Assembly (NCBI GenBank): GCA_963827935.1
Contig: CAWHCN010000008.1
Location: 186,001 to 250,000 of the forward strand
Reading direction: 5' to 3'
Origin: DATFNV01 sp963827935
GTDB lineage: Bacteria > Planctomycetota > Planctomycetia > Gemmatales > Gemmataceae
Length of the DNA stretch: 64,000 bases
The notes beneath the pieces are model-generated. The model made no database searches, had not been told where the DNA came from, and saw nothing but the letters and a program-made list of their open reading frames with translations. A program made the position numbers and the translations under genes. Shown piece by piece: positions 9,672 to 17,347 of this stretch; position 1 is the first letter of the stretch; each line of letters starts with the position of its first letter.

Positions 9672-9965
9672 ATGACGACCAGCAGGCCCAGGCCCGCCGA
9701 GGCGGCCGCCTCAACCCGGGCCGGCGAAAGCCAGCGTTGCGCCGATGCAAAGGCCGGGAAGGGGTCGCCCATTTCCTCGACCTCCGAACCGCATCCGGCA
9801 CACAACTGGCGTCTGACCGCGGTTACCGAGTGCAACTGGATTTACGAATCCGCGGCAGAGCGGCCGGCGCGGGCTTCGGTGACGGTGACGTTCCAGTTAC
9901 CAGGCGATGAAGGCGGCCGCGACCTTCGCGAGACATGCGACGATGAAGTTTTCCAATTGCCTTGA
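9672..9965 (+). CDS. Hypothetical element protein (97 aa)
   Basis: ATG 9672 is preceded by GAGGAGGACT, a strong ribosome-binding site, which decides the start. The first 45 residues are Ala/Ser-rich, the second half (NWRLTAVTECNWIYESAAER, ARASVTVTFQLPGD) looks like beta structure. No family recognised. Its end overlaps the next gene's possible start at 9943. Confidence 0.45.
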   Translation: MTTSRPRPAEAAASTRAGESQRCADAKAGKGSPISSTSEPHPAHNWRLTAVTECNWIYESAAERPARASVTVTFQLPGDEGGRDLRETCDDEVFQLP

Positions 9966-10535
9966 CGCCGCCACTCGTGAGGCGGAGGGGGTCGACGAAC
10001 TGGCCGCCTTCCGGCAGGCGTCGGAGCGACTTGCCGCCGCCATGAACGCTCTCCAGATGCGCGTGCGCACTGGCGGATTCGGAGGCCCGTCTTGAAAACT
10101 TCGCCGCCGGCGGCCTGGCGCAGGAGGACTTCGCCTATTCGGTGCTGCTGGCGGATCGCGACCGCGACCGCCAGCGCTCGCGCTCTTGCAGGAGGGCCTC
10201 GCACCGATGCAACGAGCGTTCAAGAGGCGGGAGACGCTTTGGCTCTCGGCGTCAGACCGCATCGCCAGCGAGAACCAGGGCTGCCTCTACGTCGAAGTCG
10301 ATCGCCCAGGACGCCCAGCATCACCCTGCCCCCGGATGTAGTGGCCTTGCTCAACGTGCTGGCCCTGGCCGAGAACCTGAGAGATTCGGCCGGGCAAATG
10401 AGAGGGGCCGAAACTCGCCGGCGAATCGACCCAAGCCTATTACCGCCAGCACTGCCGAAGCCGCCGGCCGGCAAGTCAGGCCTGATTCCGCCGCCGTGGA
10501 TGACGAGCACGGAGCCGCCCGCGTTAGTGGGGTGA
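9943..10535 (+). pseudogene. Helical element protein rebuilt across frameshifts
   Basis: From ATG 9943 the product MKFSNCLDAATREAEGVDEL continues, after one or two shifts near 10080 and 10165, as SEARLENFAAGGLAQEDFAY, RQRLALLQEGLAPMQRAFKR and ENQGCLYVEV. It then either stops at 10341 or, with another shift near 10310, continues as ITLPPDVVALLNVLALAENL to a stop at 10535. The rebuilt protein is rich in Ala, Gln and Arg and probably coiled coil. The coding signal changes frame too often to fix exact limits. Function unknown. Confidence 0.35.
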
Positions 10536-10626
10536 CATCTTGGATTCCAACTGTCCGAAAGTTGGAAGGCCCAACGATGCTACAATGGTGACATACTCGC
10601 CCCGGTGTTTTCCCAAGGAGCCCACG

Positions 10627-11135
10627 ATGACGAAACCGAACGTGTGGATCGACTAGGGCCATCGCCGAGCTGGCTGAGGAAATCCAAAGTGGCAAGCGTG
10701 CCGTCGTCTGGATGAAGAACTGGCGAGCGACATCTATGCACGCGAGCCATCCTTGGGGCCGGGTCGCGTGGGCGGTTTGGGTGCGGCTTGTCCGACGTGC
10801 CACGACCAACTACGGCAACCGCCGCAGTACCGGCTGGATGCCGCCGCCCGTTTCGAGTCGGAGCGGGCCATCGTCGCCGAGGCGATCCGCGGTGGTGTGC
10901 CGAACAATTCGAGGGAGGCGGAATCGCACTTTCGATGGAGATTCCGCCCGGCGGCCGAGTCAGCCCGTACTGCGCCCGCCGGGTGGTCGAGGAACTGTTA
11001 GGCATCACGCTGCGCGAGCCCACCCCAGCAGAACTTGCGGCAGGCTTCATGGCCGGCGCCCGGGCCAACATGGATGAGGAGCACCGCAAGGAAGTGGTTG
11101 AGGAGTTCCGCCAGAGCGCAGGTGTTTGTCCGTGA
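10627..11135 (+). pseudogene. Hypothetical element protein, about 169 aa, several frameshifts
   Basis: ATG 10627 has AAGGAG 10 bases upstream. After MTKPNVWID a one-base shift avoids a TAG and gives RAIAELAEEIQSGKRAVV; another shift near 10710 gives LDEELASDIYAREPSLGPGR and a CPTCH motif; a third near 10905 gives GGGIALSMEIPPGGRVSPYC, VVEELLGITLREPTPAELAA and a stop at 11135. Cysteines in CPTCH and YCARR may bind metal. Three breaks in 500 bases within otherwise natural sequence point to either decay or sequence error. Confidence 0.45.
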
Positions 11136-11163
11136 TCCATCACCGTCGCCCAGGAGAGTCCGA

Positions 11164-11454
11164 ATGTCCAACATCCGCAGACCCCGCCCTCTCAGGAAGC
11201 CGCCAAGGGCGCCGACGAACGCTCTGATTGAGCAGTGCCGTCGGCAGGGGGTGCGCAGGGCCATGAAACCCCGTGCTGGAGGAGCACCTCCGACAGCCCA
11301 GAAGGCCGCCGAACCGAGGCGCGAGGCCGTTCATTTTGTGACCGCCCGACTTCAACCACAGGGAGAAATGAGACATGGCAGCAAAGGCAAAGAAGGTGAC
11401 CTTCAGCGGGAAGAAGAAACCCGCCGCCAAGAAGAAGGCAAAGGGTGTGGCTGA
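11164..11454 (+). CDS. Hypothetical basic protein (96 aa), uncertain
   Basis: ATG 11164 follows CAGGAGAGTCCGA. The first 40 residues (MSNIRRPRPLRKPPRAPTNA and a CRRQGVRRAM segment) are very basic. The last third overlaps the next small gene in another frame, so the real end may be earlier after a frameshift. Possible nucleic-acid binding by charge only. Confidence 0.3.
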   Translation: MSNIRRPRPLRKPPRAPTNALIEQCRRQGVRRAMKPRAGGAPPTAQKAAEPRREAVHFVTARLQPQGEMRHGSKGKEGDLQREEETRRQEEGKGCG

Positions 11455-11524
11455 ACTGCCCATTCGGCCAGAACGCCAAGGGCGGCGACAAGAAGCGACG
11501 GTTCCTGGAGGGCCGGCGACGAGC
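11375..11524 (+). pseudogene. Lys-rich small protein gene interrupted by ISAs1
   Basis: ATG 11375 opens MAAKAKKVTFSGKKKPAAKK, a histone-tail-like basic N-terminus. The frame runs into the insertion and stops at 11540-11542 inside the IS inverted repeat, giving 55 aa. A nearby frame (QNAKGGDKKRRFLEGRRRA) suggests another shift before the insertion. The 10-bp duplicated target GGCGACGAGC ends at 11524. The product may have been longer before the IS arrived. Confidence 0.45.
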
Positions 11525-12785
11525 CAGGGCAAACGCATCTAATTCCCCATAAGAAGGCCAAGAATCGCCTCGCGGATCTCGTCGTTCCATCCCGCTTGCA
11601 AGCGTTTCTTCTCGATGCCGCCCGTGCTTGATTCGTCGCGCCGCAACAGGGAGACTACCCAGCGACGCAGCAAGGCGAGGTTGGCCGCGGCATTGCCGGT
11701 ACGCGCTCGGTTGCGATCCTCTGCGAAATACATGTCCAGCACCCAGTGGAGCCCGTTTTAATTCCCCGATGGCCACGAATCGCCACGGCCAACTTCTTCG
11801 CCTGAGGCGACAGACTGCTGATGAAGATAGCGCACCTCCGACTTCTCCACGCCCCCTTCCTGGTAGGTCCGGGTACAGCGAGCGATGCTCTTCAGGTCGC
11901 GCGACGCCTCTAGGTTGCCAGCGTCTCTGGCACCGCCATGGTTTGCGTGCGGTGCATCTCCTGGCGACCGTGGCCCTTGTCGTACGCCGTGTGCGTCCGC
12001 ACCGTGGCCGATCCCTGACCGTCGTCCACGGCCTCGAACGCTGCGACGATGTCCTCTTCCAAATGGTCCTGATTTCCTTTCACCGCCAGCACGTAATCCG
12101 CCCCTTTGTCGCGAATCTTGGCCGCTATTCCTTCTGGCACCCCATGGCGTCGATGGTCACGATGGCCCCGGTCAATTCCAACACCTCCAACAGCTTGGGA
12201 ATAGCGGTAATCTCATTGGACTTGGTGGCCACAACCTCTTGGCCCAGCAGCAAGTGATTCGCCGTTGCCCAGGCGCTGACGACGTGCAGTGGGTTCTGGC
12301 CCTTGGCCTTGTCCAGAGTGGTGCAGTGCCATCTTGCCGTCGATGGCCACCAACTGGCCGTCGGTGCTCTCCTGCAGGGCCGCCACCCACTCCAGGAAAC
12401 AGGCAACAAAGGCCTTGCCATCCAGGGCGGCAAACACCCGCGTGAACGTATCGTGCGACGGCATGCCATTGGGCAAGTCCAGGTATTTCTCCAACCAGGC
12501 CCGCTCGCTGGTGCCGAACTTGGCCATGGCGACGCAATCGTTGGCGCCACTGACGACGGCACACAGGGCGATGAAAAGGATGTCCAGCAGGTCGTGACGT
12601 TTGGTGCGGTTCACCCGCGGGTCCGTCAAGGTGGCGAAGGGGGAAAGCAAGGTACCGGCGCGGGACTGCGACATGCCGATTCTCCTCCGTGAGACGGGCG
12701 ACTTCGAGGAGAATCATTCGCGAGTCCCTTGTCCCAGACTACTGAACAGCCAATAATGCACAGGCGTTTAGATGCGTTTGCCCTG
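11525..12785 (-). mobile_element. ISAs1-family insertion sequence with terminal repeats and target duplication
   Basis: Ends are CAGGGCAAACGCATCTAA at 11525-11542 and its complement at 12768-12785. A 10-bp direct repeat GGCGACGAGC flanks it at 11515-11524 and 12786-12795. Size 1261 bp. The family's known features fit: ends starting CAGGG, duplications of 8-10 bp, one transposase gene. It sits inside the integrated element, so it arrived after or with it. Confidence 0.85.
11539..12674 (-). pseudogene. ISAs1-family (H-repeat type) transposase, several frameshifts
   Basis: Starts at ATG 12674 (MSQSRAGTLLSPFATLTDPR; RHDLLDILFIALCAVVSGAN is the characteristic N-terminal block). Then DGQLVAIDGKMALHHS carries the first catalytic Asp, HVVSAWATANHLLLGQEVVA and GAIVTIDAMGCQKE the second, and near the end GLHWVLDMYFAEDRNRAR the Glu-containing region. 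Rejoining needs shifts near 12300, 12140, 11905 and 11760. The product would be about 375 aa, the normal length. The gene is probably inactive unless the breaks are sequence errors. Confidence 0.85.
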
Positions 12786-12808
12786 GGCGACGAGCCGATT
12801 CCAGACTG

Positions 12809-13491
12809 ATGTTTATTCGAAGCCCGAAAGTTGTGTTCGGCCGTCGCCCGTCGCCAACGGAGTCAGGCCGCGCCCCGAGGCACACCGCGAAGGCCCAGGC
12901 ACGCCGCGTGGCGGCGCTCGCCCATGCCGCCGACGTGCTGGACGTGTTACCGCAGCCCGGCGAGAGTTTGCACGCGGATAATGACCGGCCGATACGACCT
13001 GTTGACCCTTGCCGTGGCGATTCTCGACAAGTTGGGTCCGGCAACCGCCCTTCGTCTGGCGACGCTTGGCTACTCTCCGAGGAACCTTGGCGAGAATGGT
13101 GCGCCTTCTCGACACGGGGGCCGTGAAGACGTTGACCCTGTTGTGCTCCGCGTTCTTCCGCGACCACGACAAGGCTCTGTGGGCGGAGACCATTGACACA
13201 TTCCGCAGCCGTGGCCAGCGGGCGGCGGCGAGCAGGAATCACTGCAAGGTTATTACTTTCGCATTCGAGTCGGGCGTCCGGCTCGCACTGGAGGGATCGG
13301 CCAACCTGCACAGCAACGGCAATTGGGAGCAATTCGCATTGTTCAATGACGCCGGGTTGTATGACTTCCATGCGGGTTGGATTGACGCGGAGATCGAGAA
13401 GCATAGAGCCAGAGACAATCGAAACCCAGGAGACGCAATCCCGGGAAATGGCAGCCGCCCCCAGCCGAGTGATGCAACAGCAACGGATTGA
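12809..13491 (+). pseudogene. Element protein of unknown function, possibly phospholipase D-like, two frameshifts
   Basis: A frame from ATG 12809 (MFIRSPKVVFGRRPSPTESG) reaches AALAHAADVLDVLPQPGESL, shifts near 12978 into MTGRYDLLTLAVAILDKLGP, and shifts again near 13085 into the C-terminal part RDHDKALWAETIDTFRSRGQ and GVRLALEGSANLHSNGNWEQ, ending at 13491. The Gly-Ser-Ala-Asn-Leu plus Asn-x-Glu-Gln pattern resembles the second half of phospholipase D-type folds, but a canonical HKD motif is not evident. It directly precedes the terminase genes. Function is not claimed beyond that hint. Confidence 0.45.
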
Positions 13492-14008
13492 GGAGATACT
13501 CGCGATCCGGCTGGACGGGGCACGGTTTTGGGATTGTGAAGCCTACGTCCGCGAGCAGGAGGCCAAGGGGGAGCCGCCCTGGACCATCACCGAGGGCGGA
13601 AAAGGGTTGAGTACCCGGACCGTATGGAGGCTCATCGAGCGGGCCAACACGCTATGGCGGAAGGCGTGCGAAGATAACAGAGATCGGCTTCTCTTCCGCC
13701 ACATCGCACAGCGCAAGCATATTTACACAAAGGCGATGGCAGCGGGAGATTACAGAACCGCCCTGGCCGCGGCTAACTCCGAGGCGGAGTTACTTTCTCT
13801 CTTTCCCCCAAAACAGAGCGTTCGCTTGAGTAACCACGTCCTTACGCTGAACATTCAGGAAGAGATCATCACCGCCCCCCGGACCATCGAGGCCCAGGCC
13901 CCGCCAGCCATCGAGCACAAAGAGGCCCCACCCCATGAAAGCAGCACCAACGGAACCGGCCAAGACAATCAAGCTACACCCCGCACAGCAGGCGTTCCTC
14001 AAGAGTGA
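13448..14008 (+). CDS. Putative terminase small subunit (186 aa)
   Basis: ATG 13448 is chosen because the upstream frame overlaps the previous gene; it overlaps that gene by 44 bases. Residues 1-80 contain a helix-turn-helix-like segment (RVMQQQRIEEILAIRLDGAR, GLSTRTVWRLIERANTLW), the middle is a helical repeat (RLLFRHIAQRKHIYTKAMAA), the last 50 residues are Pro/Thr-rich and probably disordered. Position immediately before and overlapping the large terminase, DNA-binding-like N-terminus and size fit a small subunit, which recognises phage DNA for packaging. The family itself was not recognised. Confidence 0.55.
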   Translation: MAAAPSRVMQQQRIEEILAIRLDGARFWDCEAYVREQEAKGEPPWTITEGGKGLSTRTVWRLIERANTLWRKACEDNRDRLLFRHIAQRKHIYTKAMAAGDYRTALAAANSEAELLSLFPPKQSVRLSNHVLTLNIQEEIITAPRTIEAQAPPAIEHKEAPPHESSTNGTGQDNQATPRTAGVPQE

Positions 14009-15294
14009 CGCGATTTACCGCGCCTTTTGCGGGGGTATCGGCTCGGGGAAATCATGGGCCGGCGCTATGACCTCATCCGCAGGGCCAAGGCGAACCGCAC
14101 TTACATGGTGTGCGCCCACCTATACCGTACTTAGCGACTCCACGTTTAGGACATTTGTGCAATTGGCGGAAAATTTAGGCATCGCGAAGGACGTTCGCCG
14201 AGGAGCCCCGCCTTCAGTGGAGCTGGCGACCGGCGCGGAGGTACTCTTCCGGTCCGCCGACAAACCCGACCGGCTAAGAGGACCAAACCTATCCGGAATC
14301 TTACTGGACGAGGCCAGCCTTATGATCCGGGATGTTTTCAACGTGAGTATTGGCCGGCTCAGGGAAGGAGGTGAGCAGGGTTGGCTCTCCGCGGCGTTCA
14401 CGCCGAAAGGCAAAGGACACTGGACGTTCGAGACGTTCGCCACGGGCCGGCCGGATACCGCCATCTTCTTTGCGAAGACCTCGGACAACCCTTTCCTGCC
14501 GCCCACCTTCGAGGGGGCCGTCCGTCGGCAGTACACGTCAACGCTCGCCCAGCAAGAGCTCGACGGTGGTTCATCGACGCGGGCGGGGTCCTGTTCCAAC
14601 GGGACTGGTTTGAGATTGTGGACAAGGTGCCGCCGTTGCTCGCGCTGGCCCGCGGGTGGGACCTCGCCGGCACAGTCAAGGACGAGGGGAAGGCCCGCGA
14701 CCCGGACGCCACCGCGGGTGTCAAGATGGGCAAGGCGCAGGACAGGGACGCACTACCTTCTGGACCTGCGCCATCTCCGCGGCAGCCCGGGCCAGGTGGA
14801 GTCGCTGGTCCTCGACACCGCCAAGGCGGACGGCCAGCACGTGCCGATCGCGATGGAGCAGGAGCCCGGCAGCGCCGGCAAGTTCGTTATTTCGACCTTC
14901 CTGCGCCTTCTGGCGGGCTATCAGTTCCACGGCGTGCCCAGCACCGGGAGCAAGGTTGACAGGGCGCTCCCATTCGCCGCACAGGCCGAGCAGGGCAAGG
15001 TGAAGCTGCTGCGCGGCCCGTGGAACAAGCTGTTCCTGGACGAGGCGGAGCTGTTCCCGTTCGGCGCCCACGATGATTGCATTGACTCGGCCAGCCTGAC
15101 TTTCACTCGGTTGAGCTGGCGTCAGATCGAAACGCTGCCGGACGTACTGCCCCTGACCCCGGGCTATTCGCCGCCCGGCGCCCCGAGCCGTTCCAGCAGC
15201 CCCGAAAGACTGGAGCAATGGGGGACAACCAGTACGGTTATGACGGTCCGGTGGGCACTGTCTTTGGTCCAATCCGTGATCCGTTCGGTTTCTA
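13935..15294 (+). pseudogene. Terminase large subunit, frameshifted
   Basis: ATG 13935 overlaps the previous gene by 74 bases. N-terminal ATPase: Walker A GGIGSGKSW (residues about 33-41), adaptor segment APTYTVLSDSTFRTFVQ, Walker B SGILLDEASL. The frame then shifts near 14570 to read FIDAGGVLFQRDWFEIVDKV and ARGWDLAGT, the start of the RNase H-like nuclease with its first Asp, and shifts back near 14735 (THYLLDLRHLRGSPGQVE). The last nuclease motif is GAHDDCIDSAS. A final shift near 15185 leads to GDNQYGYDGPVGTVFGPIRD and a stop at 15292-15294; the other frame runs to 15659 in unnatural sequence. About 450 aa, normal. It packages DNA into procapsids. No portal gene follows. Confidence 0.8.
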
Positions 15295-15309
15295 GTCCGG
15301 GGGGTGTCG

Positions 15310-15576
15310 ATGGACCACTGCCGCAACTGCGGAGCGCCCGCCGACGCTGCCCATCGCTTCCTCTGTCCCCGCTGCTATGGCGACGGGCCGACGCGATCTT
15401 GTTTCTCCGCGACCGGGGCGCGAATCGCCGATCCGCCCCGTCTGGTGGAACCGCAGCCGTCGGTTTACTCGCCGCCGCCGATTGTGCTGCACGCGCCCCC
15501 TCGACGGGCCCCGCGCCGGAAAATGACGCACCAGGATGCCCCAGGAGCGACGATCTCCGCCCCAGGCGACCCGTAG
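15310..15576 (+). CDS. Small zinc-ribbon protein (88 aa)
   Basis: ATG 15310 is used rather than GTG 15304. Residues 4-24 carry CRNCGAPADAAHRFLCPRC, a four-cysteine zinc ribbon. The rest is Pro/Ala-rich and basic. It follows the terminase stop by 15 bases. Small zinc ribbons of this kind occur widely in phage and element gene rows. Function unknown. Confidence 0.55.
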   Translation: MDHCRNCGAPADAAHRFLCPRCYGDGPTRSCFSATGARIADPPRLVEPQPSVYSPPPIVLHAPPRRAPRRKMTHQDAPGATISAPGDP

Positions 15577-15687
15577 AACGCCCCGCCCACGTGAAACACC
15601 GGGCTCGGGGAAGTGCTGGCGTATACCGTGCGGCCACGCGGCCGGAACTCTTCCGATAACGGATCGTTACCGGAAGACATAGCCCCG

Positions 15688-15813
15688 ATGCAATCCAGTC
15701 GTGCCCAGCAACTCGCGGCGGTGCCGTGGGAGAAGATCGCGGAGAAGATCGACGCGGCCCGCGTGCATTTCTTGCTTGCCCACCCGTGCGGCCAGAGTTC
15801 TAATGAGACGTGA
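15688..15813 (+). CDS. Hypothetical short protein (41 aa)
   Basis: ATG 15688 opens MQSSRAQQLAAVPWEKIAEK, a helical peptide ending at 15813. Composition is natural but the length gives little support. Confidence 0.35.
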   Translation: MQSSRAQQLAAVPWEKIAEKIDAARVHFLLAHPCGQSSNET

Positions 15814-15887
15814 TCCTTTGCCGCGTTCGCTCTGGCCGTCCTGGAAACCGGCTAGGGCGGCGCGGCATTTCCAGAAAGGACGACGAC

Positions 15888-16560
15888 ATGAGCCCAGCCG
15901 AGACCGTCCCCGAAGACATCGAGAGTCTACTGGGCCGGAAGGAACTGACGCACGGAGCAAAGATCGCATTTGTAGCACAACTCATTCGCATCGTGTTAGA
16001 GGAGCCTAAACAGATCGCCTACAGCAAAGAAGATACCCAGAGAGTTTTGCGAAGCCCTGGCTGTAGTGCGCGATGCGGCAAGTACCCCAACGTACGCGAA
16101 ATCGCCAGGCGGGCCTGCACCGGCAGGCACACCCATCGGACCGCCTACACGCCCGCTGAGTAAGCACGAACAAAGGATCGCTGAGCAGGAGAAGAAGATC
16201 ACCGCCACGGTTCAGGAAGCCTGTACCCTTCATGTGCCGGGCAAAGGACTAGAGTGGGATGCCACACGAATCCTGAAACGCGCGATCGAAAAGGCGATTG
16301 AAACGGCCTGTACGGAGGCCGACAAGGCCACAGCGTACGCGATCGAGGCGTATCGCCTTGCCGTCATGGCGGCAAGAACGAGCGACGAGTGCCGCGCACT
16401 TCTGGCAGCAGCCAAAGAAGACCTTTACGCCCTACTCAGGTTTTGCAAATCGAAAGGGCCAGAAAAGGCGGACTCAGTTGGCTCCGGGTTTTTCAAACCC
16501 CCCAAGAACGAGTTTTACCAGCGGGTGGAACGCCCGCATCGCACACCAGGCGGCCCGTAG
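15888..16560 (+). pseudogene. Hypothetical helical element protein (about 223 aa), one frameshift
   Basis: ATG 15888 (MSPAETVPEDIESLLGRKEL) with AGAAAGGA upstream. After KEDTQR the frame shifts near 16045 to CEALAVVRDAASTPTYAKSP, a Pro/Gly linker, then a long helical C-terminal domain (KHEQRIAEQEKKITATVQEA, ATAYAIEAYRLAVMAARTSD, AKEDLYALLRFCKS). The stop is at 16560. No family recognised. It lies between the packaging genes and the control region. Confidence 0.5.
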
Positions 16561-16619
16561 AAACCACAAGGCCCCCAGCAGCTGGACGCCACCGGGGGCC
16601 GCGTGGTGCAACCAGGCAA

Positions 16620-16856
16620 TCACCCCTTCACGCTGACCAGGGCCGGCTCGGCTCCGGCGGGAATCTCCACGTTGACGTAGGCCGGCTCCGGGCAGGGGAC
16701 CTTGACCGTGAACGCGACCAGGCGAAAGCCGGACCGCTCGTTGAGGGCGCCGATCTCCGATTCGTACCGCTCGACAGCCGCCTCTTGCGTGGTGCCGACT
16801 TCGTACTGGCCTTCATCATCGACGCAGGCCCAGAGTTCGAGTTCGCACAGGGACAT
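16620..16856 (-). CDS. Small protein divergent from the XRE regulator (78 aa)
   Basis: ATG at 16856, with a weak CTGGAG upstream. It reads MSLCELELWACVDDEGQYEV, then AAVERYESEIGALNERSGFR, VAFTVKVPCPEPAYVNVEIP: an alpha/beta protein, acidic, no family recognised. It is the only native element gene on the minus strand and is read from one arm of the divergent promoter at 16907-16948. That position is usual for a gene kept off by the regulator; its job is not known. Confidence 0.6.
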   Translation of the reverse strand: MSLCELELWACVDDEGQYEVGTTQEAAVERYESEIGALNERSGFRLVAFTVKVPCPEPAYVNVEIPAGAEPALVSVKG

Positions 16857-16906
16857 GGGGGAGACTCCAGAGGGGCAAACGTGGTTGGCTGTCATACGCC
16901 AAGTAG

Positions 16907-16948
16907 AGTATACGCCACTTGACGGCCGGGCGTCAAGTCGGGTATACT
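16907..16948. promoter_or_regulatory. Symmetric divergent promoter and operator
   Basis: Plus strand: TTGACG at 16919-16924, 18-base spacer, TATACT at 16943-16948. Minus strand: TTGACG at 16936-16931, 18-base spacer, TATACT at 16912-16907. The two -35 boxes form a dyad, ACTTGACG (16917-16924) and CGTCAAGT (16931-16938), six bases apart, so the whole 42-bp stretch is nearly palindromic. A further TTGACG lies at about 16953 and TACACT at about 16970. One repressor dimer on the dyad would cover both -35 boxes. The XRE protein at 17043 is the obvious candidate. Confidence 0.75.
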
Positions 16949-17042
16949 CCTTTTGACGTAAGTCGTGGTACACTCCCCCTGCCGAGTGGCAGGGGGGCTA
17001 ACCGTGGGCAGGCAAACGGCAAAGACCGCGCGGGAGATAGAG

Positions 17043-17267
17043 ATGGGCACCAGGTTCAAGCGGCTGCGCGAGGCGGCCGGGATGAGTCAATCGGAGCTGG
17101 CGATAACAAGCGGCGTGCCGCTGCGGTCCTACCAGCAATGGGAGCAAGGCCGGCGCACGCCGCTACTGGACGCCGCCGCACGCATCGCCGAGGCCCTGGA
17201 CGTGAGCCTTGACGAACTAGCGGGGATCGGTTCCCCGCCCCGCAGCCGCAAGTCGAAGGAAAAGTGA
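17043..17267 (+). CDS. XRE-family transcriptional regulator (74 aa)
   Basis: ATG 17043 follows GGGAGATAGAG and is preferred over upstream GTG codons. The protein is nearly only a helix-turn-helix: RFKRLREAAGMSQSELAITS, GVPLRSYQQWEQGRRTPLLD, AARIAEALDVSLDELAG, with a basic tail. This is the Cro/CI type that binds operator dyads as a dimer. It is read from the plus-strand arm of the divergent promoter about 95 bases upstream, ahead of the recombinase gene, so it probably regulates both arms including itself. Confidence 0.85.
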   Translation: MGTRFKRLREAAGMSQSELAITSGVPLRSYQQWEQGRRTPLLDAAARIAEALDVSLDELAGIGSPPRSRKSKEK

Positions 17268-17347
17268 AGGAAAACGCCGCGCCGACCCTGCCAGGCCGAC
17301 GCGGCTGAGAAACGAACGAAGGGCAGTTTACGACAGGAGAAACGAAC

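Noticed and set aside
15295..15659. C-terminal extension of the large terminase to 15659
   Set aside because: After 15185 this frame is Arg/Pro/Ser-rich and antisense-like, whereas the shifted frame gives a natural ending at 15294 and a separate zinc-ribbon gene follows.
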